From Sphingomonas sp. KRR8 (lineage in GTDB: Bacteria > Pseudomonadota > Alphaproteobacteria > Sphingomonadales > Sphingomonadaceae): a stretch of DNA of 64,000 nucleotides. Of this stretch, positions 63,636-64,000 are shown piece by piece (within the stretch, counting starts at the first letter, position 1; each line of letters begins with the position of its first letter). Location of the stretch: contig NZ_CP097462.1 in the NCBI RefSeq assembly GCF_023559245.1, positions 1,302,001 through 1,366,000 on the forward strand, in the 5' to 3' direction. The notes under the pieces were generated by a model. It saw only the letters and a list, made by a program, of their open reading frames with translations. It did no database searches and was not told where the DNA came from. Both the position numbers and the translations under genes were made by a program.

Positions 63636-63954
63636 GGACCAGCTCGGCAAGTCCAAGACGAACGGCGATGCTGACCAGTAATCCCGCAAGGCAGACCCTG
63701 ACGATCCAGGTAACCATGCCCTGCCATGCGCTACGCTTGGCGTCTCGCCAGGCGCTTAGCAGCTCGCGCAACTCACCCATGTCACGCCGCGCATTCTCGT
63801 CGTCGAGACCGAGGCTGGCCAACGCCCGCTGTGCGCCAGATTGGCTTGCCTCCTCCACCAAAGCGCGCATCGTGACCATGTCCAGGACGCGGCCGTCCGT
63901 CTGGCTCAGCAGCTGGGTCAGGAGGGCGTCGGCCGTGATTGCAGCTGGGTTCAC
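63622..63954 (-). CDS. DUF6127-like small membrane protein (GTA g3.5-like)
   Basis: A 110-residue protein: helical N-terminal part (DMVTMRALVEEASQSGAQRA) and one C-terminal transmembrane helix (WIVRVCLAGLLVSIAVRLGL). It occupies the g3.5 position between portal and protease of GTAs. Translation begins at GTG overlapping the portal stop (GTGA). The function is unknown. Confidence 0.78.
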   Translation of the reverse strand: MNPAAITADALLTQLLSQTDGRVLDMVTMRALVEEASQSGAQRALASLGLDDENARRDMGELRELLSAWRDAKRSAWQGMVTWIVRVCLAGLLVSIAVRLGLAELVHAGS

Positions 63955-64000
63955 GCGGCAATGTCCGGGCTGAAGCCAAGTTGCTCCCGCTTCTCTGCAC
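63951..64000 (-). CDS. phage portal protein, C-terminal end (partial)
   Basis: The last 15-16 codons of a gene that continues past the right edge read AEKREQLGFSPDIAA then TGA. 'EKR..LG.' near the C-terminus, followed directly by g3.5, protease and capsid genes, fits the HK97/GTA portal gene (g3). The identification rests mostly on gene order. Confidence 0.6.
   Translation of the reverse strand, partial: AEKREQLGFSPDIAA

Larger units (their letters stand above)
49637..64000 (-). mobile_element. gene-transfer-agent-like structural cluster (portal to baseplate)
   Basis: Nineteen minus-strand genes, most overlapping by 1-19 bases, run from the portal end at the right edge to a DUF2793 gene. 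The order of capsid, connector, head closure, DUF3168, major tail protein, two tail chaperones, tape measure, DUF2460, DUF2163, NlpC peptidase and large baseplate protein is that of Rhodobacter capsulatus GTA g3-g15. No integrase, repressor, replication or lysis gene is seen. A four-gene fibre cassette (58477-61962) interrupts the head-tail junction. Whether it is an active GTA, a domesticated relic or a prophage part needs the sequence beyond the right edge. Confidence 0.85.

Overview
The window looks like a chromosomal segment of a GC-rich alphaproteobacterium of the Sphingomonadales (Sphingomonas/Sphingomicrobium-like). This is inferred from family flavour rather than from a database search. 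The clues are a PEPxxWA-CTERM surface protein, an alternative oxidase, the alphaproteobacterial LexA operator spacing in front of uvrA, the DUF484-xerC and lepB-rnc-era gene orders, and a gene-transfer-agent (GTA) cluster of the Rhodobacter type with sphingomonad-style tail genes.

Layout. 1-9.9 kb: an MFS exporter (cut by the left edge), DUF937, PEP-CTERM, hrcA-grpE divergent from rph-rdgB, an S33 peptidase, a MarR-like regulator, CAP protein and hemW (divergent with overlapping start codons), and alternative oxidase. 10-14.3 kb: a TonB-C-terminal-domain protein and a very large RTX/DUF4214 secreted protein. 14.6-17.7 kb: uvrA with a LexA box. 17.7-21.9 kb: an accessory stretch between core genes. 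It holds an AT-richer two-gene operon (membrane-anchored protein plus methyltransferase), a PD-(D/E)XK-like protein, a zinc-ribbon protein flanked by two copies of a structured repeat, and an HTH protein with three 42-bp repeats. 22-30.3 kb: housekeeping genes (yccA-like, thpR, lipoprotein/rsmI, yraN, gshB, dedA, xerC-DUF484, transaldolase, enoyl-CoA hydratase). 30.3-34.7 kb: TadE/TadG-type pilus genes divergent from a telA-xpaC pair. 34.8-41.8 kb: a minus-strand run of pgi, gor, an FAD oxidoreductase, a CoA transferase and an L,D-transpeptidase. 41.9-47.6 kb: lepB-rnc-era, cobB, and thioesterase-DUF72-dapB-nth. 47.5-49.5 kb: alr and an outer-membrane barrel.

49.6-64 kb (right edge): a minus-strand GTA/prophage-like structural cluster, in order portal, g3.5-like, protease, capsid, [fibre cassette], connector, head closure, DUF3168, major tail protein, two chaperones, a short tape measure, DUF2460, DUF2163, NlpC peptidase, baseplate protein, DUF2793. 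The order follows RcGTA g3 to g15. Between capsid and connector, however, it carries a four-gene cassette with a beta-helix tailspike, a lectin-like protein, a 44-codon ORF and a small protein of the fibre-tail adaptor kind. This GTA with an embedded receptor-binding/depolymerase cassette, and the 17.7-21.9 kb accessory stretch with its covarying repeats, are the most interesting parts.

Across the window genes are tightly packed. Same-strand neighbours often share NTGA start/stop overlaps with ATG, GTG or TTG starts, and several convergent pairs overlap at their 3' ends.
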